Positions 16,306 through 24,781 are shown, counted from the first letter of the stretch. The stretch: 64,000 bases of DNA from JAAYHC01 sp964483175 (GCA_964483175.1 CAZAAT010000001.1:1-64000), one strand, 5' to 3'. Notes: generated by a model not told the origin, from the sequence alone. Made by a program: numbers and translations.

Positions 16306-17348
16306 ATTGCCGGCAGGGGAAGAAATCCGCCTCCTGCTAACAAACCAAAAGATCCGGAAAGCATCATGTCACCACAGGGAACAGCAAAATAATAGCCCAA
16401 ACCCTCTACCATCGCCCGGTTGGGGCCGGTGACAACTATCTGATCAAAACAGCCGGGGGGTAGCTGTGCAAATTCCGGTCGCAGGGATGCGCCATGCCCC
16501 CCGTCATCATAGATTTCCTGGTGGGTTAGTTCTCCCACTTGCATCTTTTTGAGGAATTTGATCAGTTTCTCCGGGGTCAATTTCCGTGTATGGTGCTCTA
16601 ATAAGCCCCAAATCTGCTCTCCCCGGACCAAGAAAGCAATGGTATGTCCATTGCCGATGTTTAACAAGGTAAAGCCGTTGGCCTGCTTGGCTCTTACCAC
16701 TGGATCGCAAAGCGCTCCCCACACAGCGGCCCCACCGGTATCCATTAAAACTGCACCGGGAACAGTTTCTTGTACCGACCGCATCCGATTATAAACTTCG
16801 GGAACCTCCCGGTAAACTAAGTCTTTTAACCATCCACCACGCTCCAGAAAATCACGCCACAGCTTAAAACGAAAATCCCGATTGCTCTGGTTGGGTGCAA
16901 AACCATGATCCTGAACAGCAACGGCAAATTGCTTCGGCAGACTAATGCCAAAAGGTTCTAACCCCGCCTGTAAAGCTGTTAGATCAATATCCGCCATCCA
17001 AACCCGTTCGACATCAGATGGTAGCTCCTGGACGATTTGTACTCCAGACTCCTCTACCTCTTCAAGGTTATCCCCGATTGTCAAGGCAGCTTTTTCGGTG
17101 GCATAGACCGGCAGACCGGCCGCCAAGTGCTGGCGCACCGCCTTAGAACATGGTCCACCGCCCATGGTTACACCTCCAAGACCAAGTGGCCTGCCTTTCT
17201 GGGTGATCTGCTTAATCCGATTGGCGACCAAAACCGTTGGGGAGGGGAGCACCATTTTCACACAGTTTTCTACCGGAATACCTGGCTCATAAATGATAAT
17301 ATCTTGGGTCCCAGTCCCGACATCAATTGCCATCACTCGATCCATCAA
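16302..17348 (-). CDS. DUF1786 protein (sugar-kinase/actin-like fold)
   Basis: A 348-residue protein with an ASKHA-like phosphate loop at the N-terminus (AIDVGTGTQDI, residues 8-18) and a second nucleotide-site-like stretch LLNIGNGHT in the middle. It matches DUF1786, a family sometimes annotated as a putative pyruvate formate-lyase activator; that label is not well supported, as no radical SAM cysteines are present. It overlaps the coiled-coil membrane gene upstream by 4 bases (ATGA) and lies in one unit with glpX. Confidence 0.75.
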   Translation of the reverse strand: MMDRVMAIDVGTGTQDIIIYEPGIPVENCVKMVLPSPTVLVANRIKQITQKGRPLGLGGVTMGGGPCSKAVRQHLAAGLPVYATEKAALTIGDNLEEVEESGVQIVQELPSDVERVWMADIDLTALQAGLEPFGISLPKQFAVAVQDHGFAPNQSNRDFRFKLWRDFLERGGWLKDLVYREVPEVYNRMRSVQETVPGAVLMDTGGAAVWGALCDPVVRAKQANGFTLLNIGNGHTIAFLVRGEQIWGLLEHHTRKLTPEKLIKFLKKMQVGELTHQEIYDDGGHGASLRPEFAQLPPGCFDQIVVTGPNRAMVEGLGYYFAVPCGDMMLSGSFGLLAGGGFLPLPAI

Positions 17349-17737
17349 CTTTTCTTACGCTCCTTTACCTCAAGACGGCGCAGCTCCTTGACTAACCTGC
17401 GCTTCTCGAGAATAAGTTCATTTAGTCGTTTAATCGCCTCTTCATCTGTCTTCCACCGTCTCCAACGCGGCATCCTAGTAGCTTGGACCATTAACCATAA
17501 AATCCCCGGGGTTGCAATGCCAAAAATAAATAAATAGGCCAGAGGCCCTTGCCCAACCGAAAAATATACGAGGGTGAAGCCTAAGAGCCCCACCAAAAAC
17601 AAGCCGAGCGGACCCGCCGACCGCAAACCCCGACTGGGCTTTTGCTCTGTTGGGTCACGGCGAAGATCTGTAGTGGTTAACAGCTCTATCTCTCGAGTAA
17701 GATCAATAATCCGTTGTTGCAGCTCATCTTTTTTCAT
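17345..17737 (-). CDS. Small membrane protein with flanking coiled coils
   Basis: Not recognised. This 130-residue protein has an N-terminal heptad-like helix (MKKDELQQRIIDLTREIELL), two membrane helices (about residues 43-60 and 66-85) and a C-terminal charged coiled coil rich in Lys, Arg and Glu. Both ends are probably cytoplasmic. It lies between glpX (3 bases) and the DUF1786 gene (4-base overlap). Confidence 0.7.
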   Translation of the reverse strand: MKKDELQQRIIDLTREIELLTTTDLRRDPTEQKPSRGLRSAGPLGLFLVGLLGFTLVYFSVGQGPLAYLFIFGIATPGILWLMVQATRMPRWRRWKTDEEAIKRLNELILEKRRLVKELRRLEVKERKKS

Positions 17738-17740
17738 CGG

Positions 17741-18739
17741 TTACACGCTCAATTCCCTGCTACGTTTTTTGGATCGCACCGTCTTAAATCGCAAATCATG
17801 GTGTGATTCGACAAAGCGCACCGTCCGAGTCTTGGCCCGCATTACGATAGAATGAGTAATCGCTCGATCCCCATGGTAACGGACACCCCGTAGTAGCTCG
17901 CCATCGGTAATTCCGGTAGCCGCAAATACAATCTGGTCACCGGAGGCGAGGTTTTCTGTGTAATAGATCTTGTCAGGATCAAAACCCTCTTGGATAGCAT
18001 TCTCGCGAGCTTGGTCATCAGGGAACCACAACTTGGCCTGGATTTCCCCGCCCAAACACTTGAAAGCGGCAGCAGTTAAAACCCCCTCCGGAGCACCACC
18101 GATACCCATTAACATATCGACCCCGGTGTCAGGAAGGGCGGTGGAAATACTCCCCGCGACATCACCATCAGTAATTAATTTAATTCGTGCGCCGCAATCT
18201 CGAACCTCCTGAATCAGCTTGGCATGCCTGGGACGATCAAGAATCACTACCGTTAAGTCCCGGACTTTTTTGCGTAAAGTAGCCGCTACAACTCTGAGGT
18301 TCTCGCGTACCGAGGCGTTGATATCAATCTGTCCCGCAGCCTCGGGTCCAACTGCGATCTTATTCATATACCAGGCGGTAATAGGCGCCAAAGATCCTTT
18401 TTTAGCAGCTACAAGCACCGATAACGCATTGGGCAATCCTAGGGCTACCAACCGTGTCCCTTCTAGCGGGTCTACCGCAATATCGACCTCTGGACCATCG
18501 CCATCCCACATTCCAACCCGTTCGCCTATATATAGCATGGGAGCCTTGTCTTTTTCTCCCTCACCAATAACTACGGTACCTTTAATGTTAACGAGGTCTA
18601 ACATCCCCCGCATTCCATCTACCGCTGCTTCATCTGCAGCCTCCTTATCGCCCCGGCCCATCAAACGGCCAGAGCGCAGCGCTGCTGTCTCCGTAACCCG
18701 TACGAAATCCAGCATAACTCCGCGTTCAATATCGACCAA
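17741..18739 (-). CDS. glpX: Fructose-1,6-bisphosphatase class II (GlpX)
   Basis: A 332-residue GlpX enzyme, which hydrolyses fructose 1,6-bisphosphate in gluconeogenesis with a divalent metal. The motifs are GEGEKDKAPM (metal ligands), AVDPLEGT, a lithium-sensitive phosphatase signature, TDGDVAGS and GGAPEGVLTAAA. The TTG start at 18739 follows GGGGGAG by 7 bases. The C-terminal RSKKRSREL tail is basic. With phosphofructokinase elsewhere in the window it gives both directions of this step. Confidence 0.95.
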   Translation of the reverse strand: MVDIERGVMLDFVRVTETAALRSGRLMGRGDKEAADEAAVDGMRGMLDLVNIKGTVVIGEGEKDKAPMLYIGERVGMWDGDGPEVDIAVDPLEGTRLVALGLPNALSVLVAAKKGSLAPITAWYMNKIAVGPEAAGQIDINASVRENLRVVAATLRKKVRDLTVVILDRPRHAKLIQEVRDCGARIKLITDGDVAGSISTALPDTGVDMLMGIGGAPEGVLTAAAFKCLGGEIQAKLWFPDDQARENAIQEGFDPDKIYYTENLASGDQIVFAATGITDGELLRGVRYHGDRAITHSIVMRAKTRTVRFVESHHDLRFKTVRSKKRSRELSV

Positions 18740-18810
18740 AATAGTTCTCCCCCTAGCTAAATAGATACTATCTCAGATTATCCAAGCCCGCTGAATTTTC
18801 CTTCCAACAA

Positions 18811-18836
18811 GAAATAAAGCGACCATTTAAGGTCGC
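18811..18836 (-). terminator. Intrinsic terminator before glpX
   Basis: On the minus strand GCGACC and GGTCGC form a 6-bp stem with a 6-base loop, followed by TTTATTTC. It lies 17 bases after the stop of the 82-residue gene and separates it from glpX. Confidence 0.65.
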
Positions 18837-18853
18837 CAGAAAACTATCTTGCT

Positions 18854-19102
18854 TTAATACCTCTTGTGATGTTTGGTCTGTTCTTCTCCTTCGGGTGGAC
18901 TGCCCAACTCGGCGGCAATCTCCTCCATGTAGCGCGCTCGAGAAATATCACTTGGGTCCAAAGTGGACCAGTGCCACCCCATAATCATCGGTAAGACAAT
19001 ACCATCTTCGACCCCTACCCGGTGTAAAGTAACCTCTTTAGATTCGCCCTGATCCTTATCCCGTCCGACTCTGAGTTCGCCCTTATCACCTGTCTTTCTC
19101 AC
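18854..19102 (-). CDS. Hypothetical protein, 82 residues
   Basis: Not recognised. The product is hydrophilic, with a basic start (MRKTGDKGELRVGRDKDQ) and a Trp/Pro-containing middle (VLPMIMGWHWSTLDPSD); the end is charged and histidine-rich. It has no membrane segment. The GTG at 19102 lies 7 bases after GGAGG; the frame is open further upstream (to 19171) but without a ribosome site. It follows the Myb-like regulator gene by about 85 bases and has its own terminator. Confidence 0.65.
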   Translation of the reverse strand: MRKTGDKGELRVGRDKDQGESKEVTLHRVGVEDGIVLPMIMGWHWSTLDPSDISRARYMEEIAAELGSPPEGEEQTKHHKRY

Positions 19103-19186
19103 AGTCTGACCTCCTTTGCCAAGCCAGGCTATACCTTTAGGTGTAGGGTGACCCGATAAGCACCCGGACATGCAGGAGGATACTTC

Positions 19187-19870
19187 CTAAACCGAACGTT
19201 TCAGCTTAACCACGTTTCCGAATTTATCTACTGTAACTTCTAGGCGGGAAGCAAAATCACCCAAGACTCTGATTTTATCCACCGAACTTAGCCGCATAAA
19301 CTCGCTAAAAATCGCTTCCAAGTCATCGTAGACTTGGCGTAGCTCTTTTCGTTCCTCCTCCAAAGATTTCTGCTCGACTTTGACCTGCTCCAACAAGGCC
19401 TCCTTCTCAGCCTCTAACTGCGTTAACCGATCCTTTAAGCGAAGATTTTCTTGTCTGAGTTCATCCATTTTTTTGAAATTACCCAGAAATTCAGGCAATC
19501 CGATGGCGCGTTCCTCACGGAGCCCAGCCAACTCTGCCTTGATTAGCTCTAGCTCCCGTTCCAATTTTCTAGCCCTGTCAGGGAAATACTTTAGCGCCTC
19601 TAATAGATCATCTTGTAATCCATCCGCTTCCTTTTGGCTCGCTTCAGATGCCAGGATCTTCTTCAACTGGCCTTGCTTAGCTAGCCGACGATATTCTTTT
19701 GGGTCAAGGTTTCGCTCCTTGAGTAGCTGGTAAAAGCGGTAAGCCAGCCCTCCCAGCGGGCGATCTAACTTCTCGGCCAAGGCCTCACGTTGGTTCTTAT
19801 CAAACCAATTTTGTAATATTAGGTTGTCCTCCTCTTCGGTATAACGTCGCAACGTAGCGGTTTCTGACAA
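19187..19870 (-). CDS. Myb/SANT-like coiled-coil DNA-binding protein (RsfA-like)
   Basis: A 227-residue protein. The N-terminal Myb/SANT-like helix-turn-helix (RRYTEEEDNLILQNW to about residue 55) is of the kind in RsfA, the prespore regulator, and RacA. A long coiled coil (about 85-190, rich in Glu, Lys, Leu) follows, then a short conserved-looking tail. The likely role is a DNA-binding regulator or chromosome-anchoring protein in sporulation; orthology with RsfA is not established. The TTG at 19870 follows GGGAGGG. That ribosome site is one arm of a 10-bp inverted repeat with an element 65 bases upstream. Confidence 0.7.
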   Translation of the reverse strand: MSETATLRRYTEEEDNLILQNWFDKNQREALAEKLDRPLGGLAYRFYQLLKERNLDPKEYRRLAKQGQLKKILASEASQKEADGLQDDLLEALKYFPDRARKLERELELIKAELAGLREERAIGLPEFLGNFKKMDELRQENLRLKDRLTQLEAEKEALLEQVKVEQKSLEEERKELRQVYDDLEAIFSEFMRLSSVDKIRVLGDFASRLEVTVDKFGNVVKLKRSV

Positions 19871-19879
19871 ACTAAATCC

Positions 19880-19964
19880 CTCCCTAATCAGGTGCTTTAA
19901 TATAAAGATGCCCAGCATTCGGAAAATAATACCATCATAAACAGTGCTATGATCGATTAGGGAG
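19880..19964. repeat. 10-bp perfect inverted repeat in the divergent promoter region
   Basis: CTCCCTAATC (19880-19889) and GATTAGGGAG (19955-19964) are exact inverted copies flanking the region between the Myb-like regulator and hemerythrin genes. The left copy contains the complement of the regulator gene ribosome site. The pair could be an operator or could fold in the leader and mask that site. Confidence 0.55.
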
Positions 19965-20036
19965 ATTTATGACAAAATTGGTCTGAGCAGGAAAAGCACT
20001 CGGCAAGCAAGAAAAAGGTACGCGGAGGTGATTCTA

Positions 20037-20438
20037 ATGGCAGAGTGGACACCAGATTTGGCTGTTGGCATACCCAAGATTGATGAGCAGCATCAAGAGT
20101 TATACCGTCAAATTAATAAACTAATCGATGCGTGCAATGAAGGAAAAGGCAAAGAAGCTGTCGGTGAGGTCATTACCTTTCTCGGAGACTATGTTGTCCG
20201 GCACTTTAAATGCGAAGAAGAGTACATGCAAAAACATAACTATCCTGAGTTTGCAAAACACAAGGCCATACATGATGCCTTTGTGCAAAGCTTTCTTGAC
20301 TTAAAAGCAAAATTTGAGAACGAGGGTCCTGGGATCCACATCGTGGTCCTAACCAATCGAGTTGTGGTAGACTGGCTAAACAATCACATCTCGAAGACGG
20401 ATAAAGCTCTAGGATCCTTCTTAAAGACTAAAATTTAG
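20037..20438 (+). CDS. Bacteriohemerythrin
   Basis: A 133-residue single-domain hemerythrin. All seven di-iron ligands are present: H19, H56, E60, H75, H79, H117 and D122. It binds oxygen reversibly at a di-iron site and may store or scavenge oxygen or act in oxygen sensing in an anaerobe. It has no signal peptide, so it is cytoplasmic. The ATG at 20037 follows GGAGGTGA by 6 bases. Its 3' end overlaps the convergent epimerase gene by 11 bases. Confidence 0.96.
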   Translation: MAEWTPDLAVGIPKIDEQHQELYRQINKLIDACNEGKGKEAVGEVITFLGDYVVRHFKCEEEYMQKHNYPEFAKHKAIHDAFVQSFLDLKAKFENEGPGIHIVVLTNRVVVDWLNNHISKTDKALGSFLKTKI

Positions 20439-21351
20439 TATTCACGAACCAATTGTAGGTTTGGGCAATTCCATCTAGGAGATCGATTTCGGCCTGCCAA
20501 TTGAGGCAGGCTTTTGCATTTTTCGGATCCAAACAGCTATGGATAATTTCACCCGAACGAGACGGAGCATATTCACATCGCGCCGAATCACCCACAACCT
20601 GCCTGAACAGATCAAAAAGTTTATTAATCGAAATTCGCTCACCGGTGCTGATATTAAAGATTCCATCACAGTTAGCATGCAGCGCGGCTAAATTGGCCTT
20701 GGCTACATCCTGGACATAAATAAAGTCTCGCGTTTGCTCGCCATCGCCAAAGATGGTTACTGGCTTGCCGGCAGCTAAACGGCTTGAAAAGATCGCCACC
20801 ACACCACCTTCACCGCTGGCATTTTGTCTGGGTCCGTAGACATTCGCGTACCGGAGGATAGTATAATGGCTATTTGCAGCTGCGGCAAATAAGCGTAGAT
20901 AGTGCTCGGGAGCGTATTTGCTGACCCCATAGGGAGAAAGTGGCTCGATCTTGACATCTTCGGCAAGGGGCAACATAACCGGATCTCCATAAATAGCTGC
21001 AGAAGAGGCATAGACTATCCTTTTCACTCCACCCCGGTAAGCTGCTTGAAAAAGATTGATACTGCCAAGAATATTCGTCGATGCGTCCACCACCGGGTTC
21101 GTCAAAGATGTAGCCACATCTACTTGGGCGGCAAGATGGATCAGATAATCCGGCCTAACCGCCTCAACGACCTGCCGGACTTCGTCAAAATCAGTTAGGT
21201 CAACATGAAAAAACGTTGCCTCCTGGGAAAGATTACTCAACCGGCCCGTGCTCAAGTTATCGATGATCGAAACTGTATATCCCTGCGCACAAAGCAAATC
21301 TGCGACATGTGAACCAATAAAGCCTGCGCCCCCAGTTACCAGGACTTTCAA
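20428..21351 (-). CDS. NAD-dependent nucleotide-sugar epimerase (GalE-like extended SDR)
   Basis: A 307-residue extended short-chain dehydrogenase: the NAD site VTGGAGFIGSH (residues 5-15), the serine region YASSAAIYG, the catalytic YGVSK pair and GPRQNASGEGGVVAIF are all present. Closest in look to UDP-glucose 4-epimerases from Clostridia, though the substrate cannot be fixed from sequence alone. The TTG start follows GGGGGG. It is a single gene, divergent from the LysM gene and convergent with hemerythrin. Confidence 0.9.
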   Translation of the reverse strand: MKVLVTGGAGFIGSHVADLLCAQGYTVSIIDNLSTGRLSNLSQEATFFHVDLTDFDEVRQVVEAVRPDYLIHLAAQVDVATSLTNPVVDASTNILGSINLFQAAYRGGVKRIVYASSAAIYGDPVMLPLAEDVKIEPLSPYGVSKYAPEHYLRLFAAAANSHYTILRYANVYGPRQNASGEGGVVAIFSSRLAAGKPVTIFGDGEQTRDFIYVQDVAKANLAALHANCDGIFNISTGERISINKLFDLFRQVVGDSARCEYAPSRSGEIIHSCLDPKNAKACLNWQAEIDLLDGIAQTYNWFVNTKF

Positions 21352-21404
21352 AGCTAGCCCCCCCTTATTTACCCCACTTCGTTATCTGGCTATGATTTCC
21401 TCTG

Positions 21405-21434
21405 TTCCCATCCTAGCGATACTCCACATATAAT
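21405..21434 (+). promoter_or_regulatory. Possible sigma-A promoter of the LysM gene
   Basis: TTCCCA (21405-21410) and TATAAT (21429-21434) are spaced 18 bases apart, 37 bases before the LysM gene ATG. The -10 box is perfect and the -35 box is weak. Confidence 0.4.
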
Positions 21435-21470
21435 AATCTGGTTTTACTTTTAGGGCAAGGAGTGGTCTAG

Positions 21471-21815
21471 ATGCAGAAGAAGCACCTCTTTGATCTGCAG
21501 TTTTTTGCCGACAATGAAACCGATAACGAGGTAACAGACAAGCCCGGCAAGCCTAAGCGAAAAACGCCGACCAAACGAGAAACGGCTGTTCCAAAGAAAA
21601 GCCGTTCATATAATACCCGTAAGAAGAAAAAAAAGATTGTTCCTGATTTTGATGAAGATAACCTGATCCGTTATGTGGTTCAACCCGGAGATACGATTTA
21701 TAAGCTCGCTCGTAGGTTTCATTCAACTCCACGGCAAATTTGCGAGCTAAATAACCTGCATAAACCAACCCTGCTCGTCCCGGGCGATGTTATTGTGTTG
21801 CCGGAAGACTTCTAA
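21471..21815 (+). CDS. LysM-domain protein with basic linker
   Basis: A 114-residue protein. Its N-terminus (MQKKHLFDLQFFADNETD) resembles the short LQFFA leader at the start of many Gram-positive phage capsid and scaffold proteins. A long Lys/Arg/Thr/Pro-rich linker follows (about 20-60), then one LysM domain (about 67-113, YVVQPGDTIYKLAR to VPGDVIVLP). There is no signal peptide. LysM binds peptidoglycan or chitin-like glycans, so the protein may act in the spore envelope after mother-cell lysis or assembly. AAGGAGTGG precedes the ATG; a terminator follows. Confidence 0.8.
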   Translation: MQKKHLFDLQFFADNETDNEVTDKPGKPKRKTPTKRETAVPKKSRSYNTRKKKKKIVPDFDEDNLIRYVVQPGDTIYKLARRFHSTPRQICELNNLHKPTLLVPGDVIVLPEDF

Positions 21816-21832
21816 AGCCAGGTAAAATGAAG

Positions 21833-21878
21833 GGGCTGTCTCAAAAAATTATCAGTATTGAGACAGCCCTCTATTTTT
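21833..21878 (+). terminator. Intrinsic terminator, probably bidirectional
   Basis: GGGCTGTCTCA and TGAGACAGCCC form a perfect 11-bp stem with a 15-base loop, followed by TCTATTTTT on the plus strand. It lies between the convergent LysM and DUF3794 genes and could stop both, although the minus-strand T-run is poor. Confidence 0.8.
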
Positions 21879-23547
21879 AGAATGTTGACGGGATGCGCAG
21901 GCGTTGTCCGGTTGTGAGTTCTTCAGCGTCACCGAGTTTATTATATGCCGCCAGATACTCAACCGTCGTCCCATACTTGCGAGCAAGTTTCCACAAGGTA
22001 TCGCCCTTCTGGACTACAACAACTCTGATGCTGGCCGAGTCTTTCGGCGCCGGTACCGCTACAGCAGCCTCCAAGACAATCTCTCTTTGAACTAGATCAC
22101 AGACTTCAATATTGAAGATGGTGAGTAAATTTGCCTCTAAGGTAAAGGGATCAACGATACTTACCGCCACAGTCGGAACTTCTGCATCTACTTTCACCAA
22201 CATTCCGGGCTCGATGCCGGGCAGGTCGATAATCTCCTTAAAATCAAAGCCTTTATCGATAACAAGATGATCGACGGTTTCTTCGCCAAGCTCATTTTCC
22301 CCTAAGTACAATAGGTCAAGAAGCACCTTGCCAGCGACCGTGAGTTTATCTTGAGCAACCTTACACTGGCTGATGACGGGTTTAGCTGCGCTAAAGAGAA
22401 GCTCCTTTAACTCTGCTTTGGCAGCGGAGATGCCAGGATTTCCGGAAACAACTAGTTCTTTAGCGGTACCGGCAATTCTTTGCGGCACCATCAGCATCCG
22501 ACGGTTCAAGTCAATCCGCTCATCCCCGTCGAGTTCCGCGGCTATTACCGCTTCCAGCAACAGCTCTTGGGCTACCTTACCCTGACCCTTTAGTTTCACC
22601 GTTAACTCGACTGTATTACCAGCTGCAACTGTAGCTCCAACTCCGGTCACAAAAACCCGGGCTTCGACCTTCTTTTCGGGGTTTGCTCCGACCAAGTCTG
22701 CATTGAGGACAAATTTAATGGCATTACGAATGACCTTATTGGCAATTTTGGGTACTACCGGAGCCGGGGTCTCCACGAAATCAATTGAAAACTCGTCGAC
22801 TTGACCTTCGCCCTCTTCTGAAGTAGGTGGCTCAGGTTCGGGAACTGCTGCCGGTTGGGCGGGAACATAGGCCAATTCCACGTCCAAGCTGCCTTCGATG
22901 ACCACCTTCCCAGCTAAGCAACGGCTGTTCTCGACCCTTGGTTTGAGCCCGACCCGAATCAACTCCGCGATTGGCAGATCGCTCTGGGCGAGGCTAATGG
23001 CTGCATCAAGCGTTTTTTCAATCGTAACGGTACCGACAAAATCTTTGACCTCAAAACTATCTTTGCTAACCTGGACTTTTTTGTCAACGGCAGTGATGTC
23101 GGTGACCAAACCAGTTTCCTGGATCCGTACGGCTTCGACCTCGTAGGCCAAGACAACATCGCAGTTAATTGCCCCATCTTTACCAACTGCCGCTGTGATT
23201 GTCTCCACCTCGACCACCGCTGATACAAGGGCATCTGGGGTAATATCAGCGACTTCTGCTGGAATGGTGAACTCGAGGGCTTGCGGGAATGCAACTCCCT
23301 TGTAAAGCACTTCGGCCCCTTGCTGTGACTGGTACATCAGCATGATATCCACTGTTCCTGCCAACACTACCTGGCCGAACTCGACAACCGGCTCACCAAA
23401 ATCGACTATGCCCTCCGCATAGACGACCTTTACTATACCTGGATATCCAGCAGGCAGCTGTAGTGAGCATTCTTCAATAATATTGCCTTCAGTGCCACTC
23501 AGCGGAATCGGTATTTTCAGCGCCCGCTCCTGGACATTGATGCTCAT
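21877..23547 (-). CDS. DUF3794/SPOCS-domain protein with C-terminal LysM
   Basis: A 556-residue protein made of about three SPOCS (DUF3794) beta-rich repeats and one LysM domain at the end (about 507-555, VVVVQKGDTLWKLARKYGT). A Pro/Glu-rich linker (PEPEPPTSEEGEG) sits near residue 245. Proteins with this layout are typical of spore coats and envelopes in Clostridia, where LysM binds the cortex and SPOCS repeats build the layer. It has no signal peptide, in keeping with mother-cell deposition. It follows the PG-binding/GH18-like gene by 34 bases. Confidence 0.9.
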   Translation of the reverse strand: MSINVQERALKIPIPLSGTEGNIIEECSLQLPAGYPGIVKVVYAEGIVDFGEPVVEFGQVVLAGTVDIMLMYQSQQGAEVLYKGVAFPQALEFTIPAEVADITPDALVSAVVEVETITAAVGKDGAINCDVVLAYEVEAVRIQETGLVTDITAVDKKVQVSKDSFEVKDFVGTVTIEKTLDAAISLAQSDLPIAELIRVGLKPRVENSRCLAGKVVIEGSLDVELAYVPAQPAAVPEPEPPTSEEGEGQVDEFSIDFVETPAPVVPKIANKVIRNAIKFVLNADLVGANPEKKVEARVFVTGVGATVAAGNTVELTVKLKGQGKVAQELLLEAVIAAELDGDERIDLNRRMLMVPQRIAGTAKELVVSGNPGISAAKAELKELLFSAAKPVISQCKVAQDKLTVAGKVLLDLLYLGENELGEETVDHLVIDKGFDFKEIIDLPGIEPGMLVKVDAEVPTVAVSIVDPFTLEANLLTIFNIEVCDLVQREIVLEAAVAVPAPKDSASIRVVVVQKGDTLWKLARKYGTTVEYLAAYNKLGDAEELTTGQRLRIPSTF

Positions 23548-23581
23548 GCTCCTTCCCCCTTTATCAAACTATCTGTACATC

Positions 23582-24697
23582 CTATGAATCAGATAGCGAA
23601 TTTATATCACCACTAAGAAACTCTTCGCGCAAGCTCGCCCAGATAGATTCTCCTTCCCTGCCAAACCCTAAAATCACAGCGCCACCGAGATTATATTTGT
23701 TCACCAAGGAAATGCATTCACGATTTCTCCTAGTGCTAGGGGCCGAATGTAAGCCCAGGAGTATCTGCCAGCACCCTACTTCGCGTAGCACCCGGCGGAT
23801 TCCTGAGCGAAAATCTGTGGTCGTTGGCTCAGGTTGGAGCAAGATCCACCGACACCACCTGGCTAAATCTTGGTAATCAAGTGAAATGGCTCTTGAATCT
23901 GTCGGTAGGGGAAGAGCCGCGGCCAATTGCAGCTCAGGTAAGCTGGCACTCAGCCGCTTAAAAAAGCGATTTAAATAGAAGCGATGCCGGGCGAGAACCG
24001 TAGTAGGCATCATCACGACCACCCCGTTGGACCCGACTGAACGTACAGCTCTGGCTACTTCGTGAATTGCTCGGTCAAGATTTTTCCGTACGAAAAGGAG
24101 GTTCTCTAGTTCAGAGCGATCTGAAGGTAAATCAATAGCTAACCACAGCTCTATTTGGTGTTGTTTAACCCAGTTTTGCAAATCCTCACGCAGGTAAATG
24201 GAGCCTACCAACCCATTCTGCGCCGTAAGGGCAAGCCCCGCCGAAATCACCGCATCAAGTCGATTTACATGGCGGAAAAGACTTTCCGCCGGCTGAGATG
24301 CCGAAGAACAAAAACCGACCACTAGGCGCTTTGGGATCCTCAGCACTTGGCCGGCAGAGACACGGAAATCAGGAAGTTTGTTAATTTCGATGATTACCCT
24401 CGGTGAGAGAGCATACTGGTTGGAAATGGTTCGCAAGTCCTCTTCGGGTTTAACCCGGTGGATCAAAAACTTTGATTCGAGCCGCGAGTTGAGCAGAGCA
24501 GCAGTCTTGGCGCCGACTATACCATCCGGAGTCAACTGAAAATCGCGCTGAAATGCTTGGACAGCCTCCTCAGTCACCAGCCCAAACTCCCCATCCGCCA
24601 CTCCAACCTCGTATCCTAATTTGGCTAGCGAATGTTGGATCTGCTTGACCCGACGACCTTTATCACCATATTTGACACTTCGGCTCTGTCCAAACAT
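23582..24697 (-). CDS. Peptidoglycan-binding, LysM and degenerate GH18-like protein
   Basis: About 371 residues in three parts: a PG_binding_1 helical domain (about 7-66, KYGDKGRRVKQIQHSLAKLG), a LysM-like domain (about 80-125) and a GH18-like region to the end, as in spore YaaH/SleL-type cortex enzymes. The GH18 strand that should read DGxDxDxE appears as NGVVVMMP, so the catalytic Glu is absent and the domain may only bind glycan. The ATG at 24697 stands after GGAGGG and is preferred; an upstream ATG at 24745 lies within a large hairpin. It is probably co-transcribed with the DUF3794 gene. Confidence 0.75.
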   Translation of the reverse strand: MFGQSRSVKYGDKGRRVKQIQHSLAKLGYEVGVADGEFGLVTEEAVQAFQRDFQLTPDGIVGAKTAALLNSRLESKFLIHRVKPEEDLRTISNQYALSPRVIIEINKLPDFRVSAGQVLRIPKRLVVGFCSSASQPAESLFRHVNRLDAVISAGLALTAQNGLVGSIYLREDLQNWVKQHQIELWLAIDLPSDRSELENLLFVRKNLDRAIHEVARAVRSVGSNGVVVMMPTTVLARHRFYLNRFFKRLSASLPELQLAAALPLPTDSRAISLDYQDLARWCRWILLQPEPTTTDFRSGIRRVLREVGCWQILLGLHSAPSTRRNRECISLVNKYNLGGAVILGFGREGESIWASLREEFLSGDINSLSDS

Positions 24698-24702
24698 CAA
24701 AA

Positions 24703-24767
24703 ACCACCCTCCCCAAAGCGGCATTGCTAAGCCACCAGCCAGCATATGCGCTAATAAGGAGGGTGGT
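24703..24767 (-). promoter_or_regulatory. Long hairpin between lonB and the LysM/GH18-like gene
   Basis: ACCACCCTCC (24703-24712) and GGAGGGTGGT (24758-24767) are exact inverted copies. The loop between them holds a further imperfect stem (AGCGCATATGCT with AGCAATGCCGCT, read on the minus strand). On the minus strand the hairpin is followed by TTTTTG. Its 3' arm is the ribosome site of the next gene, so it could be a terminator of lonB, an attenuator or a translation switch. Confidence 0.6.
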
Positions 24768-24781
24768 GCGAGTCCTACTAT

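Noticed and set aside
18219..18764. 181-codon open frame antisense to glpX
   Set aside because: glpX has full catalytic motifs on the other strand; the antisense frame is Ser/Pro-rich without any domain.
19871..20036. Sigma-F or sigma-G promoter for the Myb-like regulator
   Set aside because: Some AT-rich hexamers are present but none matches both boxes with correct spacing.
21471..21530. Prophage, because of the LQFFA-like start
   Set aside because: No capsid, portal, terminase, integrase or attachment repeats are nearby.
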